Part shown: positions 43,900 through 56,073 of the stretch, in pieces
How the letters are laid out: each line of letters starts with the position of its first letter
Position numbering within the stretch: the stretch's first letter is position 1
Assembly (NCBI GenBank): GCA_036250195.1
Contig: JAVHZZ010000003.1
Coordinates: 38,420,335-38,484,334, forward strand
DNA: 64,000 nucleotides
Source of the DNA: Mixophyes australis
Taxonomy: Eukaryota > Chordata > Amphibia > Anura > Limnodynastidae
Reading direction: 5' to 3'
Program-made: the position numbers and the translations under genes
The notes under the pieces: generated by a model
What the model was told of the DNA's origin: nothing
The model's input: the letters and a program-made list of their open reading frames with translations, nothing else
The model's database searches: none

Positions 43900-46127
43900 A
43901 ATTTCCTTCTTAGAGATAAAGTATTCAATATCTAGGGAACAATGTACACTTATCCACATATGTCTAGCGGACTGTTCCAAACACGTCCGTCTCCGCATAT
44001 AGTTGTATAAAGTAGTCTTATTATGTAGTCAGCTGTTTTCGAGCTATAGTGAAAGTATTTTTTTAATTTTCTCCATTAATTAGCTGCCCATCTCAGAAGG
44101 ATTCGTTGCGCAATAAAGCGGTTTTATTTTATTTGGGGTGGCGATGTTGGGGGCGATAATCTTCAAAAGCCAGACTTTCTCCCTTTGATAAATTGACCCC
44201 CAAATATTTCTCTGAATTTTTATGATTTAAAAACACGCTGTGAAAAAGAATATGGCAATGGTTATGTTTTTTTGCATCAATTGAAGAACACTACTTCAGC
44301 ATGAACTGCATCTGACCTCTTTGTCATGCTGTACCTACTATACCTTGAAATAAGACACTATAAACCATAACGACTTATAAAATCTGTTTCATGCCAGAAG
44401 ATGTCTTGGGCAAGATGTGAGACTTGTTGAGGTGTGCCATAATGGCTGCTCTCAAGACCCCGTGACATAAATCTACAGAAGGAACATTCGCCAGCTATTA
44501 ACTTTGAAAAAGTTTTATTCTTTCTGAAAAGACGAAAATGTCTTTGCAACGACCAAAATACAATTCATTCAGATTCAATCAAGCAGACCCTCTTTCTGGC
44601 TGATACCCAGACTCTTCTTGAGGCAAAGATGGAAATCATCACTTCAGCAGAAAGCACATGACTGAACTGCAAGCAACCGTGATCCATTAAGTCAAGCAGA
44701 AATGTTTAAAAGAAATAGTCCTTAATGATTATTGGTGGGAAGCATCAGAGTAATGTAACCATCCTTACAGTACACGAGATGGTGTGAGAAGAGTCCTTGA
44801 AGGGAAATTGGGTCTGTTGATGAGTAGAACAACTTTAGGGATCTGAATTCCTTTTCTGACACAAAGTCACGTCAAAGGTCTTTAGAAAATGGCTTCTCCC
44901 CTTTAGTCCTCAAGGGCAGCCGAGAGAGCAATTCAACAGGATGTTCTTACAGATGGTTTATCCATAGAGCCTTGTGTGAAAACTCCCCAAGCACTCACTG
45001 TACAGACCGGAGAACTCTGATTTATAGCCAGACAGTAGTTGTAATTTTCCCTACAGTACTTTAAATTCCAAATGAACGGTTATTGCACAAACATCTTTCA
45101 ATAAGAACACAAAATAGCTGCTCTCGTTTTCTTGCTTTACCCTTTATCGGTTTGTTCCCGATGCTCATCCCCTTGAAAAAATTGAGCAGAGGCTTCCTGC
45201 AACCCGCAGACGCCACCATTGAAGCTGACACCTAAAGAGAGTTTACTTTCTTCCCCCTAGCACTCAGAAGCAGTGATACCCAGAGGTTAAAGAAGGTACT
45301 ACATGCGTTCAAATAAAACATTTATAGAATTGTGCACAACTTCTGAATGAGGGTGTCTTATTTTCAACAAGGATGGAATATAGCATACATGATGATGAAT
45401 AAAAAAAAAAGGAGAGATTCCTTCTAGCTGTTGCAGGTTTTCCATAGCACTTAAAAATCAACAACTTATTCACAGCTCCACACGTCTGTAAGAAGAAACA
45501 GGATAACGATTTTCATAACACACAACAGGTGACAAGTTTCCCTCTCTGATTGTTGCAGGATTTTAAAATAAATAGTCACATTTAATAGATCTCTCACCAC
45601 ATATATTTATCAGTTGTTAGGGATGCATCACAGCAGGTGTCAACAGTACCTATCTAATTTGCAATCAAATTTTTCTTAAAATACATCTATTTTTTTTTTC
45701 CTGGTTCAAACCAACATAACAGCCGCTAGAGTGGGAACACTGGGTCTATATCAGGGCATGATAGAGAGACATGGTTTAACTACACTAGTGCAATCCCAAC
45801 ACACCCGTCACACCTCTTAGTCCACGTTCTACAGCCTGGACAGCGCTGCTTTCTGTATGGTGAGCGTAAATCTCATAACGATCCCCGGTCATTAATGTGC
45901 TGACAGAGACACGTAGAATAACTTAAGGAAGAGATTAATAATTGTGTACTAAAAACAACTTGCACATTGTACTGGTAAGCTGGTAGTAATTGTTTCTGTA
46001 TGGGATAAATACATTGTTGAAATATCAGTCGATTTATTTGATCTCTCTCTGATAATCTGTGTATATGTTGCACGAGGTGTAAAAGAACAACAGCAGAAGA
46101 GCCTTAGCACTCCCTAATCATCTATCA
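43900..46127. other. Low-copy stretch, nothing recognised
   Basis: 44280-45400 has no match to any repeat type in this window and no convincing frame. It may hold an old retroelement or unique DNA; I cannot tell. Confidence 0.4.
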
Positions 46128-46360
46128 CAGTGATGGACAACGGAGGCCCTAGAGCCACATGTGGCCCTCTGAGCCTTCACCTGCGGCCCCAACTCCTTAC
46201 TGCTTTATTGTCAGACCTGTTATTTGTTAGCTTGTAACACTTGTATAATATGCCTGCTGATGTTATTGCACAGTGGTCTCTGGTTCTTTAATTAAATGCA
46301 CTGTTTTAAATTATTACTGAGTTTAAGGGTCATGTTCGGCCCTTTTCGAAGGTAAGAGGG
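46128..46360 (+). mobile_element. hAT element, right end truncated
   Basis: The left end 'cagtgatggacaacggaggc' and 'ggcccttttcgaaggtaaga' near the right match the family of 18907 and 22655. The expected 'ttgcccatcactg' end is missing. The interior 'gttatttgttagcttgtaac' shows the family without the insertion carried by the 22655 copy. Confidence 0.7.
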
Positions 46361-46496
46361 TCACCCACTAAAGACCCAGTGGGAGGGTAAATGACTCAGA
46401 AGCCTGCCAGGTAAAGGTCTTTACCCCGATGTCTCTTCTCCCTATGGGGAGGATTATTTGCATATTTTGTCTAGACAGTACAGTTTGAGATCCTGC

Positions 46497-46935
46497 CTAA
46501 GGCTGGGTACACACTGCAGGTTTTTCGGACGATTATCGGGCTAATCACACGATAAATGACCGCTCTGCCCGATATCGCATTATAGTGTATGATCCAACAA
46601 TTAATGATAATTGTTCCAAAGCACATCGTAACGTTTCATTTGATTTTTAAACCGGACTAAAAATCATGTTCAATGATGGAACAATGCCGTTCCGATTCTG
46701 CAGTGTGTACGCACTCACTACCGGCAGTGTCTATAGATCTATATTAGGTGTGCAGAGTCACCATCTTTTCAACAGACGGTTATGACAGATGAAGAGCACA
46801 GATCTGATGGTAAATTGTGTAAAACTTCAATAGTGTGTGCACATGAATCAGCTGCTGACTGGGACTTTTTTGTTTTTCAGTTGTTGTTACAATCATTAAC
46901 GATATCGTATCTGGAGAAATTTTCTGTACTGTGTA
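46497..46935 (+). mobile_element. 'GGCTGGGTACACAC' family, long copy
   Basis: It starts 'taaggctgggtacacactgc' and continues 'cgattatcgggctaatcaca', 'tttgatttttaaaccgg' and 'gacagatgaagagcacagat', in opposite orientation to the 10917 copy. The right end probably lies near 'ttctgtactgtgtactc'. A 68-codon frame inside is not a gene. Confidence 0.7.
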
Positions 46936-48954
46936 CTCAGATTAAGTGTCCCTATTGTTCTAGTGAGGCTGCTTCACTTGCTGACTAGAAGACAACCTGC
47001 CAAGCAATGACGAGACCAAACTTCGTTGGAGTAGATCTGTTTACAGGTGACCGTCTTTGTCCCTTTTCTTTTTGGACAGGATTATTCCAATATTTTACCC
47101 AGAATATAGTGTTGAATTCTAATCAACTGTTCGCATTGATCTTATTTAGGCATATTTAACTGTAAAATTCATATTTCATTCTCATTAGGTGAATGCATAA
47201 AAGAGACTCATTTACTAAGTGGAATCCGGCCGAAACGCAGGACATAAAGGACTTTGGTGGTTTTGTGCGCAAATCCATCTGTGGAGGTACCAAGCAAGAT
47301 AGCCGTGTTGGAAATAGAGCACAAGAATTTGCAAATAGTAGAGTTAGTCAGAGCCAAAGAATTCCTTGCTAAGTATGAAGTAGGCGCGGAGCACTTTAAA
47401 AATGAAGAAAAAAAATAAGATTATAAAATGAGAAGGGTGGACAGTGGACATGTTTAGGGTGCTCCTGGCTTTGCAGAAGGATGCACAGCAAAAACACTTG
47501 AAATTTGTACTAACTCTAAGCTGGAGATCGTGTCTTATCCTATACATTTAATGGGACTCGTTTTGCAATTTCCAACTGCTGTAGAAGCGCGTTTCTAGGT
47601 GCACTTGTAAAAAAGAAAGCTTCAAACACAAAAGTGCCAGGTGTTATAAAGACAGTCACAATGTCCCTTCATTCTCGTGGTTAATTTAAGCTAAAATTTA
47701 GACTAAACTGATCAGTACTTTGGAAAGAACATGCAGAAGTTTAATTTAGTGAAACGGATGGTTCTTTGATGGACCATTGACAATTGTGCGCAGTGCGCTT
47801 CTGTCTTCTTCCATCTCCTCGCAAGCTTAAGAGCATGTTGACCATGCAGCGGTGTCTACTGAGGTGCGCTAGGTAGACCATTTAGGTTCAGAGGTTCGCA
47901 AGCACTGCAATTTTGGTTGGGTTTCCAGAGCACTTCGTACATAAGGTCCTCTGCGTCCCTCTGCGTCCCATGCCTTGTCTTCCAAATTATTATTAGATAC
48001 CTAGATACGTTCTGGAGCTTGGGTAAAGAGCGACATTCTACAAGTCAGTCTTCAAGCAAGGATCGTAAGCCTGGATTTAATGGGTTTCATTTGCATATCT
48101 ATTACTATATACAGCCCAGACTACCAAATATGTTAGGATTGTGTTTAAAAAAAATAAAAAAAAGTAAAATAATATTATTAGAAGAGCGGTATTTACTGCA
48201 GTTTGTCATTACCAGGGATAATGTTTCCTATAAATCAAGTTTTATCTCTGCCACACACTGAAAAGCAGAAACTCTATTCCCAGTAAGAGAGAGCCAGGAA
48301 GGATTCGCTTCTCCCGTTACACAAACATCCCAGTAATGATTTTCTTATTAAACTCTGGCAAGTGCTGCAAAGTTTTTCTTTAATATAAAAACGCTCAAAA
48401 TGTAATATTGCTAAGCAATTAAAAACATCATTTGCAAACCAGAAACTGGGTTTTCAAATTGAACAGTAAATCTATAACAAGGTGCAAATAGCACAATATT
48501 TTAACCCATAACAACCAATCAGATATTAAATTGCTAAGTCTAATATACACTGACAATTGCTTACGGGCGGCTGACGCATAACAAAATGACACACACATAT
48601 CTGATGAGCAAGGTGAGATATCGGGATGCCAAACAGTCTTCAAAGCTATCAATATACTACGTAGAAGTGACATCAATATTTCTAGGGGATTGATAGGCTG
48701 ACTATTGGTTTAGACCATAAAAATGTCTTTCTCTTATTCAATTATGGATTGTGAGCTTACCCCATTTGTGGGAGGGCTATCGTTTCACATTGGACAAGTT
48801 CCCAAGTTACAGTACTTTGTGCAAATTGTCAAGTAGTTGTAACAAAAGTCTCTAGTTAGTTTATATGTCTTTTATAAACCGAGTGGGACAATTACGACGG
48901 TACAGTTCAAGGCAAGTTTATACAGCTGATGCAGTGCCACTGGATCCAATTATC
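46936..48954. other. Low-copy stretch with one dispersed-repeat relative
   Basis: 47580-47720 ('gaagcgcgtttctaggtgca', 'ttctcgtggttaatttaagc') is related to 31140-31310. 48420-48700 contains partial inverted segments with 'caaccaatcagatatt'. A 114-codon plus frame at 47917-48261 has no domain and is not called. Confidence 0.4.
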
Positions 48955-49031
48955 CTACAGATCGCACATTAAATGACCGTCTGGTCAGATATTGCATTAG
49001 TGTGTACGCTCGTATGATCATGTTTTGTCGG
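48955..49031 (-). mobile_element. 'GGCTGGGTACACAC' family fragment
   Basis: 'ttaaatgaccgtctggtcag' and 'gcattagtgtgtacgctcgt' match the complement of the family's inner part at 43.4 kb. It stops where a CATACTTGCC element starts at 49032. Confidence 0.5.
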
Positions 49032-49423
49032 ATACTTGCCAACTCTCCCTGAATGTCAGGGAGACTCCCTGAAATAGGGGTGATCTCCCTCACTCCCTGA
49101 TGATTCTGGCATTCTCCCTGATGCTGAGCCAGTACAAGACGTGGTTGGCTTTGTGTCCTATGTCCATGTATTGATGCATATGGAGGTGGCCATTTTCATG
49201 GAGACCAAGATTTAATCAAAGATTGACAGGTAAGACAATATGACTTCAGTAATGGAGACAGAAATGTAAAAGACGCTTCAGTCTCTAGAGACTCATTAGC
49301 TGCTGTTCTTTAACGCATAGTTGCCAACTCTCCCGGAATGTCCGGGAGACTCCCGCATTTCCGGGAGATATTCCGGGAGAGCAGGGCAACCTCCCGCCCC
49401 CGCAATAGATAAGTGGTGGGGAA
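49032..49423 (-). mobile_element. hAT-type 'CATACTTGCC' family, truncated copy
   Basis: In opposite orientation to 29252 and 55454: 'atacttgccaactctccctg', then 'tcttgcat'-type segments replaced by the family's 'gcatatggaggtggccattt', and 'tccgggagactcccgcattt'. It stops at 'agataagtggtgggg', so the far end is lost. High similarity to the two complete copies. Confidence 0.8.
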
Positions 49424-49740
49424 TTGAACTACCCCTCCACTTAGATGGTTGTTCACCCATGCATGACATACAAAAATCCAAAAAAATCAGGTTAAAGCAT
49501 GGGTTTTGGTCTTGCACACATTAAATTCTTCCATTTTAAATTAATTGTGCAGCCACGCAAATAGCATTACCCTGAAGTCCCCCACTGTTAGACAAGCATC
49601 TTTGCAGAATCATTTGACAAATTCCTGTGTTGTCATTCATACTGCCTGGCTGAGGATTCTGGGAAGAGAAATACAACAAATACTGGGACAATGCAGCAGA
49701 CTATTCCTCCATCTCAACTACCCAGATTACTAGGTATTAT

Positions 49741-50340
49741 GTGCAATTAAGGACACAGCATTATTAGAAAGTTTGCGCCTGTGTTGATTATCCTCCAAAC
49801 CCTTCACGTGTCCCAGCCATTAACGCACCGTGAAGAAAAAGGCATTTCCAGAGATTACCAGACGTCTCTCTCCGATAGGTGCTGTGTAAACCATCTGATC
49901 TCACCTCTTGCTAATGGGCGTCATAAACCAATTACAAGCACTTGACAAAAGAAGCATTTGATAGCTTGAAAAGCAATTAATTTTTTTTTAGAGCTGTCTC
50001 TTGCAATAAAAAGTCATGGACAGCGATGGGGCGTCAGGAAGAGTCGCTGCTCAACGCTGTGGATTATCAATCAAGACAGGGCCCATTGAATAGGAAATCA
50101 GCAATAACAATACTTAGGTAGCGAGGCTGCACTGCTTACCATTAGCGGTAAAAGTAGCATCAATAAAATTAACATTCCTTATCTTCTGATGCTCATTACA
50201 GTTTGACAGACCTCTGCCGTAGTCTGGATTCAGCTGTCTATGATCCTGTCACAATAAGAGGCTATGTAAACGGGAGCCTCTGTTGGAAGCGGGATTTACA
50301 ACTTATAACAAAGCAGGGTCCTTACAGTATGACCTACTTT
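49741..50340. promoter_or_regulatory. Possible conserved non-coding block
   Basis: A repeat-free segment with 'cataaaccaattacaagcac', 'gaaaagcaattaattttttt' and 'gattatcaatcaagacaggg'. The density of homeodomain-like ATTA and TGATTAT sites suits an enhancer, but this is inferred from composition alone. Confidence 0.2.
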
Positions 50341-50660
50341 GAGTTTCATTACAGCACATAGCCGTCAACTGCTTTTTTTTTGGGAGGGGGGGGGGGGATT
50401 TGTCACTGTAGATAATTTTATAAAAACACAATTAACCAAAGTTCTAAAGCACTTTTGCACCTCCTGTGAAATTATAATTATGTGATTTGCTACCAGGGTC
50501 GTGAAAAGTGCACAAGCGTAAGCACCTTCAATTGTCACACCCTGTTCTCATCGTCTACCCTTGTTCTCAGCTAGGAAAATATATTTATTTTTGTTGCTTT
50601 CGGATAGTTTACAACACAAGCTGCTCTGAAATGTGTTCAATGTGCAAAAACTGAGACAAA

Positions 50661-50825
50661 GGGGTAAATGTATCAAGCTGAGAGTTTTCCAGCGGGTATG
50701 AAAAACCAATCAGATTCTAGCTGTCATTTCTTTACTACATTCTACAAAATGACAGCTAGAATCTGATTGGTTGCTATAGGCAACATCTCCACTTTTTCAA
50801 ACCCGCAGTTTAGTAAATATACCCC
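50661..50825. mobile_element. Palindromic MITE, 'ggttgctataggcaac' family
   Basis: It runs from 'ggggtaaatgtatcaagctg' to 'gtttagtaaatatacccc', with central arms 'gattctagctgtcatttctt' and 'aaatgacagctagaatctga'. The left arm has lost part of the 'gttgcctatagcaacc' segment. Confidence 0.85.
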
Positions 50826-52639
50826 TTGGTATCGAACGCCACACAATCGCTTTTGCAACACTTCTTTTCGTTCTGTCACTTTTAGAGAATACCCCCCCCC
50901 CCCCCCACATGCTGGGAAATCACATGACCACCCTTTATAAAGCAAAAAACATGAGAAAGAAAAGGAAATGTTATCATTTGATTAGAATACTCCACAGAAA
51001 ATAACAAAACCCGACAATATTCACTCAACTTACCGCTTAACAGAAAAAAACAAAAAACCCTAAACAATGGAAGCTACACATGTAACCATATCAGTTTTGA
51101 GTTATAAATAAAAGCAACTTAGCAGATAGGAAGGGGAAAAAAAAAGTTTAATTTATTTGCATCCTGGCTCCGTAGTTGTAAATCCGGATATTACAAAGAG
51201 ATTGAGAGAACTAGATACAAGGAGAAATGATAATTATTTTTTTTTTCAAAATATCAATATAGTTACAACAAATGCATTTAAACTTCAGGAGAACAAGGTA
51301 TCTGAATACATTTGCTTCAACAATGAAAAACATCAAAGGAGGCTTTCTGCAAGTGCATGCATAGTGTATAAATAAGAGAACTCTTATCTATCTCGGAGAG
51401 CTAGCAATTCTAAGGCTGTCGGTGCAAACGTATCTGTGTAGAGGTATCGTAGCAATTAGGCAGAGCTGAGGAATCCAACAGATCTGTTCTTCAGATCAGC
51501 ATATGAAAATTAAACAACACAGTCAAATATGAAGCTTAAAAAAAATATATATATATATAATGTTACGAGAAAGAGAAACAGAGCTACATAATGAGACACA
51601 GTTTCATAGCTCTCTATTTGCCTGTTACGTATTATTTCTTGCCCCGTCATGTAGTATTTTCTATGTCTTTATAGATGGATAAGATATCGATGAGACTCTT
51701 TATATCCCTCTGGATGTTTAAGCAACATTTACATTAGTGGTAGTTGCTGGCAGGAAGGTATCTATAGATTCATCATTATCACTAGATGTTGGTATCACTG
51801 CAAAAAGAACAAAACCCTATTTTTTTTATATTAGGACATGGGTGTATTATGTCTTTTTGTACATTGTAAAAATGTTTATGTTGTTGCAAAGCTATTTTAC
51901 TTAAAAAAAAAAAATCTAGCTCAATGTCATGACATTGTGGGCGTTAATCATCCATGAACGTAGATGTGTCGTATTTTTGGTGAAATCGTTCTCCGCAGAC
52001 CCAGAACCGGACCATACTCCAGTGAATGCAAGAACAGCCAGTTCATCTTCGAACGCAAAGGACGCATCCAGCAGCCTATGATATCACGGGCGGATCGAGG
52101 GAGGGGACTGGGCGTATGCACGTAGTCAATGTACAGTACGGGTGTGCCAAGCTCACGTGCACACAGCAGCTCCCGATTTAAGCTCTAGGTATCTGAAAGG
52201 TACGTGTTGTTTTGTTGTATCACTTCCACCAGCTACAGGTCAGGTGTTGAGTGATAGTGATGACAGTCACGTATGCATGCTAGGACATGTCTTTACAATC
52301 AAATGCATTTACATACAGTAGACATTAATAACATGTGGAGGGGGGGGTGTAAATAAAGGTTTTTTTTTTGGTTTTTTTTATTAATGACTAAATTATTAGC
52401 AATATTTAAATACCTTTTTTTTCTGTGCGATCTTTTGTGGCTTTATACTCCACATAAGTATGGGACACATTCTGCCGTGTATAGTCTGTCTGAATTGCAG
52501 GGGGCAGGGTAAGTTTAACTTAATGGGCCCTAATTTGCGGAAGTGCTAGTTCATTTACTTGTATAAATGCAAATGTATTTATTTTTATACAAATGGGTCA
52601 TTGTGAGAGTTAGGGCTTTGAAGCATGGTGGGGATGATG
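50826..52639. other. Low-copy stretch
   Basis: Contains a C run (50892-50907), A and T homopolymers and a TA run near 51547. No exon or mobile element is recognised. A G run lies at 52341-52348. Confidence 0.4.
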
Positions 52640-52800
52640 AGCAGAGGAGGGCTAGTAAATTTTAGCCCAGGGGGGGCAAGAGTCAACTTAAACATTTTAA
52701 AAATGCAGGTGGCTCAGTGACCCAGCCAATGTAGCCCACTATGGGACCAGCCCGGGGGACTGATGCCCCCCCTGCCCCTGATGGTAAGGACATGGAGTGC
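52640..52800 (+). mobile_element. hAT-like repeat fragment
   Basis: 'ggagggctagtaaattttag', 'cccagggggggcaaga' and 'ccccccctgcccctgatgg' give a G-rich start and a C-rich end of the type seen in other short DNA elements here. Ends are not precise. Confidence 0.35.
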
Positions 52801-53519
52801 GATAGCTGGAGGGCATCACAACTAAAGTGGCTTAGGGGAACCAGGAATAGACTGCACATTAGTTTTGGACAAAAAGGTGGCCTAGAGCAGAATGCAGCCC
52901 TGCAGGCGGTCCAGTTTGGAAGCAATCCAATGACGTGATTCAAAGTGATTAGCACCATCATAGATGAGAATCCCATCGTCTTGCCCCCTGCTCTGGCCCC
53001 TTGGACTTTCCCCCTTTATTATTAGAATAACCGAGCCAGCATATTTTTAAGGTAAGATAAATAAGCCCAATTTATGCTTTTGTCTTGAGGTTCATTTGCC
53101 AGACTTTTGTTATGTGTATTATTGAGGCTGCTACAAATATGTAATATTTTGTCAGGTACCACAAATAAAGTGCAAACGCAGCCTCCATAGAGGACAGAAT
53201 GCTGTTCCGGTGTCTGCTTTGATTGAGACACAAACAAAGCACATTAACCTTGCAGGCTTATACATCAGGATCTGCTAAGGGAACGCTAGCACTAATTATT
53301 CTGCAAAGAAAATGTACAAATCCCTTTATCCTGTGTGCTCAGCATATAGATGTATATGGTGATGTATAGAGATGAGATCCATCAGCTGTACTGGGCAGGC
53401 AGAAATACAGCTAAGCCGCTGTTTTGCCTTCAGGAAGAGAAGCAGAGGGAGAAAAGCAATGTAATGTTTCTAAGGATGCTCAAACTATAAGCATAGAGCT
53501 CAGTAAGTGACATGTATAG

Positions 53520-53720
53520 TAGGTAGACCAATCAAATCTTCTAAAAAGCAGAAGTGGAGGTGTTGCCCACGGCAACTAGTCAGATTCTAGCTATCATGTT
53601 CTAGAACAGGGGTTGGCAACCTTTTTCTATCAGAGTGCCGGCTACAATCTAGTCAAGCCCAGGTGTGCCAGTTGGGTGTTGCAGGACAATCAACATTTTG
53701 TCCTTGAGCCTCTCCACTGT
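53520..53720. mobile_element. MITE remnant followed by hAT left-end fragment
   Basis: 53520-53605 contains 'agtggaggtgttgcccacgg' and 'cagattctagctatcat', a diverged arm of the palindromic MITE. 53609 onward reads 'caggggttggcaaccttttt' and 'ctatcagagtgccggc', a typical hAT-MITE left end. No right end is seen. Confidence 0.55.
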
Positions 53721-54043
53721 TAGGGGCCTATTTATGACCCCAGCGTGGGCAATCTGCAAATTGCGCTACAATTTACTACACGGGGGCTGCTCTGGGAGCC
53801 CTGGCGTAACCCCCCCGCCACCAAAAATTAAGTTAATGTAGAAGAAATCTATTGTTTCTCCGACCTTAACCCTTTAATAAACAAAGAGCGGTGAAAGTGT
53901 CTTTTGAATATTACCCCCATACGTCGCTGTCGGTACAATGTATTTTGAGGTGTGGGCTGCGTTAGATTTGCGCCACACATAACGCTTTCAACTTTGTCCA
54001 AAAAGCTCCTCTGACCAAGATACATTTTCCCAAATCACAACCA

Positions 54044-54220
54044 GGGGTTGGATTTACTAAGCTGCGGGTTTGAAAAAGTGGGAATGTTGCCTATAGCAAC
54101 CAATCAGATTCTAGCTTTCATTTATTTAGTACTTTCTACAAAATGACAGCTAGAATCTGATTGGTTGCTATAGGCAACATCCCCACTTTTTCAAACCCGC
54201 AGCTTAGTAAATCTAGCCCC
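54044..54220. mobile_element. Palindromic MITE, best-preserved copy
   Basis: 177 bp running from 'ggggttggatttactaagct' to 'agcttagtaaatctagcccc'. The arms 'gttgcctatagcaaccaatc' and 'gattggttgctataggcaac' are exact complements. This copy defines the family best. The superfamily remains inferred. Confidence 0.9.
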
Positions 54221-54689
54221 AGGTCTCTCTTCTGCTTTCTGTCAAACCTCAGACCTAGTTTTCCATTCTTCAATTTGAGTACTGGTTTCTCTTCCACAAC
54301 ATATAGGGTCACCCTGGAGAGTAGTGCTGACTGATTGGGAGAGCGTTCCGTGATGGAATGTATAACTGTCGGGAAAGAATCACCTCATACAAGTTTCTTG
54401 TTTTATTTCAATAGTTTCCATCAACTGTAAACTGTGTTGGAATTTCTTGACATGTATAAAAATTTTCAGCCTAACTGTGCTTTTATCTGTTCACATAACC
54501 ACTCATCGAGTTTCTAAATCCTTCGATTTTACTGTGGGAGGTAGATAAATCATATGATGTAGAATATACATTGACATTAGAGAACAGGAACTGAATGAAA
54601 ACAAACAGGACTTTATGAAATGAAAGGATCTATAATGTACAGTAGACTAATAGACAGAAGCATTGTCTGCTGTTATAAGTCGCCCTTGT

Positions 54690-55000
54690 GGGTTTCCATC
54701 AGAGATTACCAAAAATTTCCAGACTATTCAGCGGAACAATCACCTCATTCCACATTTGGTCACAAATGTTTGCGCGTTTCGCTGGCGGAATTTTGTCAGC
54801 ACACGGCAGATCCTCGTTCGAATCGGAGACCAGAAACTCAGCAAAATGCAAATTTACAGCTACAGTGCTACGTGGCATTCCACGGAACAGCGGAGTACAA
54901 AGTGGAACTCGGAAGATTCTATCGCTGGAACCTCTGCAAAGTGACCGTGAAATTCGTCGGGTGCAAAATGTATCCGCTACTTCGCCAGTTCTAATATGAA
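54690..55000 (+). other. CpG-rich block with open frames in several phases
   Basis: CG dinucleotides are far denser than in the surroundings (for example 'gcgcgtttcgctggcgg' and 'cctcgttcgaatcggagacc'). Frames are open in three plus-strand phases and one minus-strand phase, which argues for composition rather than coding. It may be a young DNA element not yet depleted of CpG, or a small CpG island. No domain is recognised in any frame. Confidence 0.35.
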
Positions 55001-55095
55001 TCAAACAGTTAAGCAAAAACACATGATGAGTTTTGTTCATGGAACGTGAACGTTTTATAGTAAAAGGCTTATTAGTCATTGGTCAAAATACACTA

Positions 55096-55270
55096 TGGGG
55101 GGAATTCGAATTAGGAGCGTTGTGCCGCGAAGTGCCCCTCGAAACGGTCCGTGAAAACATTCCACGGCATTGTATTTCCACTCATAAAAGGTGCACAGGA
55201 AAATTAGCAGAGATTCCTTACCGTAGGAAGCGGTAATTTGGAGGCACATGGTTTCTAATTGAACCCCCCT
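55096..55270. mobile_element. MITE-like element, 'GGGGGGAATTCGAATTAG' ends
   Basis: The left 'ggggggaattcgaattagga' faces the right 'ttctaattgaacccccc'. The interior is CpG-rich ('gcgaagtgcccctcgaaacg'). A similar 'ggggggctattcgattcg' start occurs at 32090. Type not assigned. Confidence 0.5.
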
Positions 55271-55453
55271 CCCCCCAAGAATTTATAAAGCTACTGTTCA
55301 CCTTTACGGGATCAGCAATTACTATTAACCAGTAGGCAGCCAAATAAAGCCATCATGCTACCACGCAGGGGTACAGGCAGCTGTTCAGGTAATGAAACGG
55401 ACTTTAAAAACAGGAATCAAAGTACCATGTGGTTCAGTGCAATGGGTCTATAT

Positions 55454-56065
55454 CATACTTGCCAACTTTTCCTCATTGGCTTCAGGGAGATCCCGGGGGA
55501 GGTGGGCGTGTGGGGGCGGGGCTTGATGAATCGCATCATTTTGGTCCCGCCCCTAAACGATTGTCACAATTTTGCCCAGATACAGCAGGGGGTGGGGCTA
55601 AGATGATGCCATATTTGCGTCATTAATCCCCGCCCCCACCACTTATCTAATGCGGGGGCGAAAACCGGGAGGATTCCCTGCTCTCCCGGGAGGTTTCCCA
55701 AAAATGCGGGAGTCTCCCACACATTCCGGGAAAGTAGGCAGCTATGCGTTAAAGAAAAGCAGCTAATGAAGCTCTAGAGACTGAAGTGTCTTTTACATTT
55801 CTGTCTCCATTACTGGAGTCATGTTTTCTTACCTGTCAGTCTTTGATTAAATCTTGGTCTCCATGAAAATGGCCACCTCCATTGGCATCAATACATGGAC
55901 ATAAGACACAATTTCTGAACTGTGTCATCATACCACAGATGGTGAAGTCAACCACGTCTTGTACTGGCTCAGCATCAGGGAGAATGCCAGACTCTTCAGG
56001 GAGTGAGGGAGATCACCCTTATTTCAGGGAGTCTCCCTGACATTCAGGGAGAGTTGGCAAGTATG
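55454..56065. mobile_element. hAT-type element, 'CATACTTGCC' family, 612 bp
   Basis: The ends are CATACTTGCCAACTTTTCC and GAGTTGGCAAGTATG. The perfect 8-bp repeat GTCTATAT flanks it at 55446-55453 and 56066-56073. Its interior closely follows 29252-29795 but has about 70 extra GC-rich bases ('ttttgcccagatacagcagg'), consistent with deletion in the other copy. No transposase frame. Confidence 0.92.
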
Positions 56066-56073
56066 GTCTATAT

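Noticed and set aside
47917..48261. 114-codon plus-strand frame
   Set aside because: No domain, no splice context and a Lys/Ile-rich low-complexity end; most likely chance.
54620..55079. Overlapping 93-126-codon frames on both strands
   Set aside because: Four frames are open across the same CpG-rich DNA, which points to base composition. No domain is recognisable in any of them.
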